A stretch of 6,276 nucleotides of DNA from Paracoccaceae bacterium (GTDB lineage: Bacteria; Pseudomonadota; Alphaproteobacteria; Rhodobacterales; Rhodobacteraceae), in contig JAOUMG010000127.1 in assembly GCA_029881635.1 (NCBI GenBank), positions 1 to 6,276 on the forward strand, in the 5' to 3' direction. The notes beneath the pieces were generated by a model, which saw only the letters and a list, made by a program, of their open reading frames with translations, did no database searches and had not been told where the DNA came from. Shown here in pieces: positions 5,755 to 6,276 of the stretch; within the stretch, counting starts at the first letter, position 1; every line of letters begins with the position of its first letter. Both the position numbers and the translations under genes were made by a program.

Positions 5755-6276
5755 TCAGGCCCCTTCCGCCAGCTCCCTGAGGCGTGAAGCGTCGAGGATG
5801 ATCATCGTATGGGCATCTTCCAGTGCTATGATCTTCGCTTCGCGAAACTGGGTGATGGAACGGCTGATCGTTTCTGGCGTCAGGCCGAGGTAATCGGCGA
5901 TGTCGGAACGGTTCATTGGCAGGCGGATCAGCCGGTAGGTGCCAAGAGGTTCACCGATCCGGTCGAGCAGCAGGCAGAGGAATGCCGCGACCTTTTCGCT
6001 GGCGAGCCTTCGACCAAGCATCAGAAAATGATCCTGCAGCATGCTGATTTCGTCGAGAGCGGCCGCCATGATCACCGAATGAAGCGAGGGATCGCGATCC
6101 GGTCGGGCCAGGGGATCGCAGCGGTGTGCCACGATCTCGGCAGTGGTCACGGCGTCACATTCCGTCGAATGCCGACCATTGCTCGGAAGGCCGACCAGAT
6201 CGCCGGGAAAACCGAAGGCAATCACCTGTCGCCGACCGTCCTTGTGAAGGCGGGTCAGGCGCACGACACCTGAGGC
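5755..6276 (-). CDS. Crp/Fnr-family transcriptional regulator (N-terminus outside window)
   Basis: The last 173 residues are visible; the frame is open to the right edge, so roughly the first 60-70 residues are missing. The GTG at 6264 is internal, not the true start, because cyclic-nucleotide-fold sequence (ASGVVRLTRLHKDGRRQ) continues upstream of it. Counting from that GTG, FGFPGDLVGLPS (17-28) is the conserved end of the sensor beta-roll. A dimerisation helix spans about 60-95. The winged helix-turn-helix follows: LPMNRSDIADYLGLTPETIS (115-134), then RSITQFREAKIIAL. The recognition helix has E131, S134 and R135, the E..SR set that in E. coli FNR contacts TTGAT half-sites. Two cysteines (37 and 49) lie near where FNR carries its internal iron-sulfur ligand, but the N-terminal cysteines that would decide this are off-window. 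It could be an FnrL-, FixK- or DNR-type protein. Two matching boxes upstream suggest it controls this neighbourhood. Confidence 0.92.
   Translation of the reverse strand, partial: ASGVVRLTRLHKDGRRQVIAFGFPGDLVGLPSNGRHSTECDAVTTAEIVAHRCDPLARPDRDPSLHSVIMAAALDEISMLQDHFLMLGRRLASEKVAAFLCLLLDRIGEPLGTYRLIRLPMNRSDIADYLGLTPETISRSITQFREAKIIALEDAHTMIILDASRLRELAEGA

Noticed and set aside
6262..6264. GTG as the start of the Crp/Fnr gene
   Set aside because: The conserved sensor-domain sequence continues upstream of it to the window edge, so it is an internal valine codon.
5809..6273. Plus-strand open frame of 154 codons
   Set aside because: Antisense to the Crp/Fnr gene, which has a clear helix-turn-helix on the minus strand.

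Overview
This 6.3 kb window is GC-rich and densely coding. It most likely comes from an alphaproteobacterium, plausibly Rhodobacterales. That placement is an inference from codon use, from the FNR/FixK-type regulator and from the gene mix; there is no rRNA or other marker gene to confirm it. I see no mobile element, CRISPR array, tRNA or rRNA.

Layout. (1) Positions 1-1950, minus strand: a two-gene unit encoding an NqrA-family protein and, overlapping it by 4 bases, a short NqrB/RnfD-family membrane protein that runs off the left edge. (2) Positions 1951-2095: a divergent intergenic region with an FNR-type box (TTGATgcgtGTCAA). (3) Positions 2096-3178, plus strand: an exported pentaheme cytochrome c. 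(4) Positions 3179-3393: a convergent intergenic region with a strong hairpin. (5) Positions 3394-3879, minus strand: a small heat-shock protein (Hsp20). (6) Positions 3880-4029: a second divergent intergenic region with another FNR-type box (TTGATttcgATCAG). Hexamers resembling -10 elements sit at about the class II spacing on both sides of it. (7) Positions 4030-5676, plus strand: a likely two-gene operon of a secreted/membrane bactofilin-like beta-repeat protein and a DUF2267 protein. (8) Positions 5755-6276, minus strand: the C-terminal part of a Crp/Fnr-family regulator that carries the E..SR recognition helix typical of proteins binding TTGAT half-sites.

How it may fit together (inference). 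The window looks like a low-oxygen response island. An FNR-like regulator lies close to two divergent promoters that both carry its expected target site. One promoter pair would drive a redox module, a minimal NqrA/NqrB pair plus a periplasmic pentaheme cytochrome. The other would drive a stress/envelope module of Hsp20, the bactofilin-like membrane protein and the DUF2267 protein. The most unusual element is the redox module. The NqrB homologue lacks about 100 N-terminal residues and has a degenerate flavin-attachment motif, the NqrA homologue is also shortened, and a multiheme cytochrome is divergently paired with them. This suggests something other than a canonical Na+-NQR.
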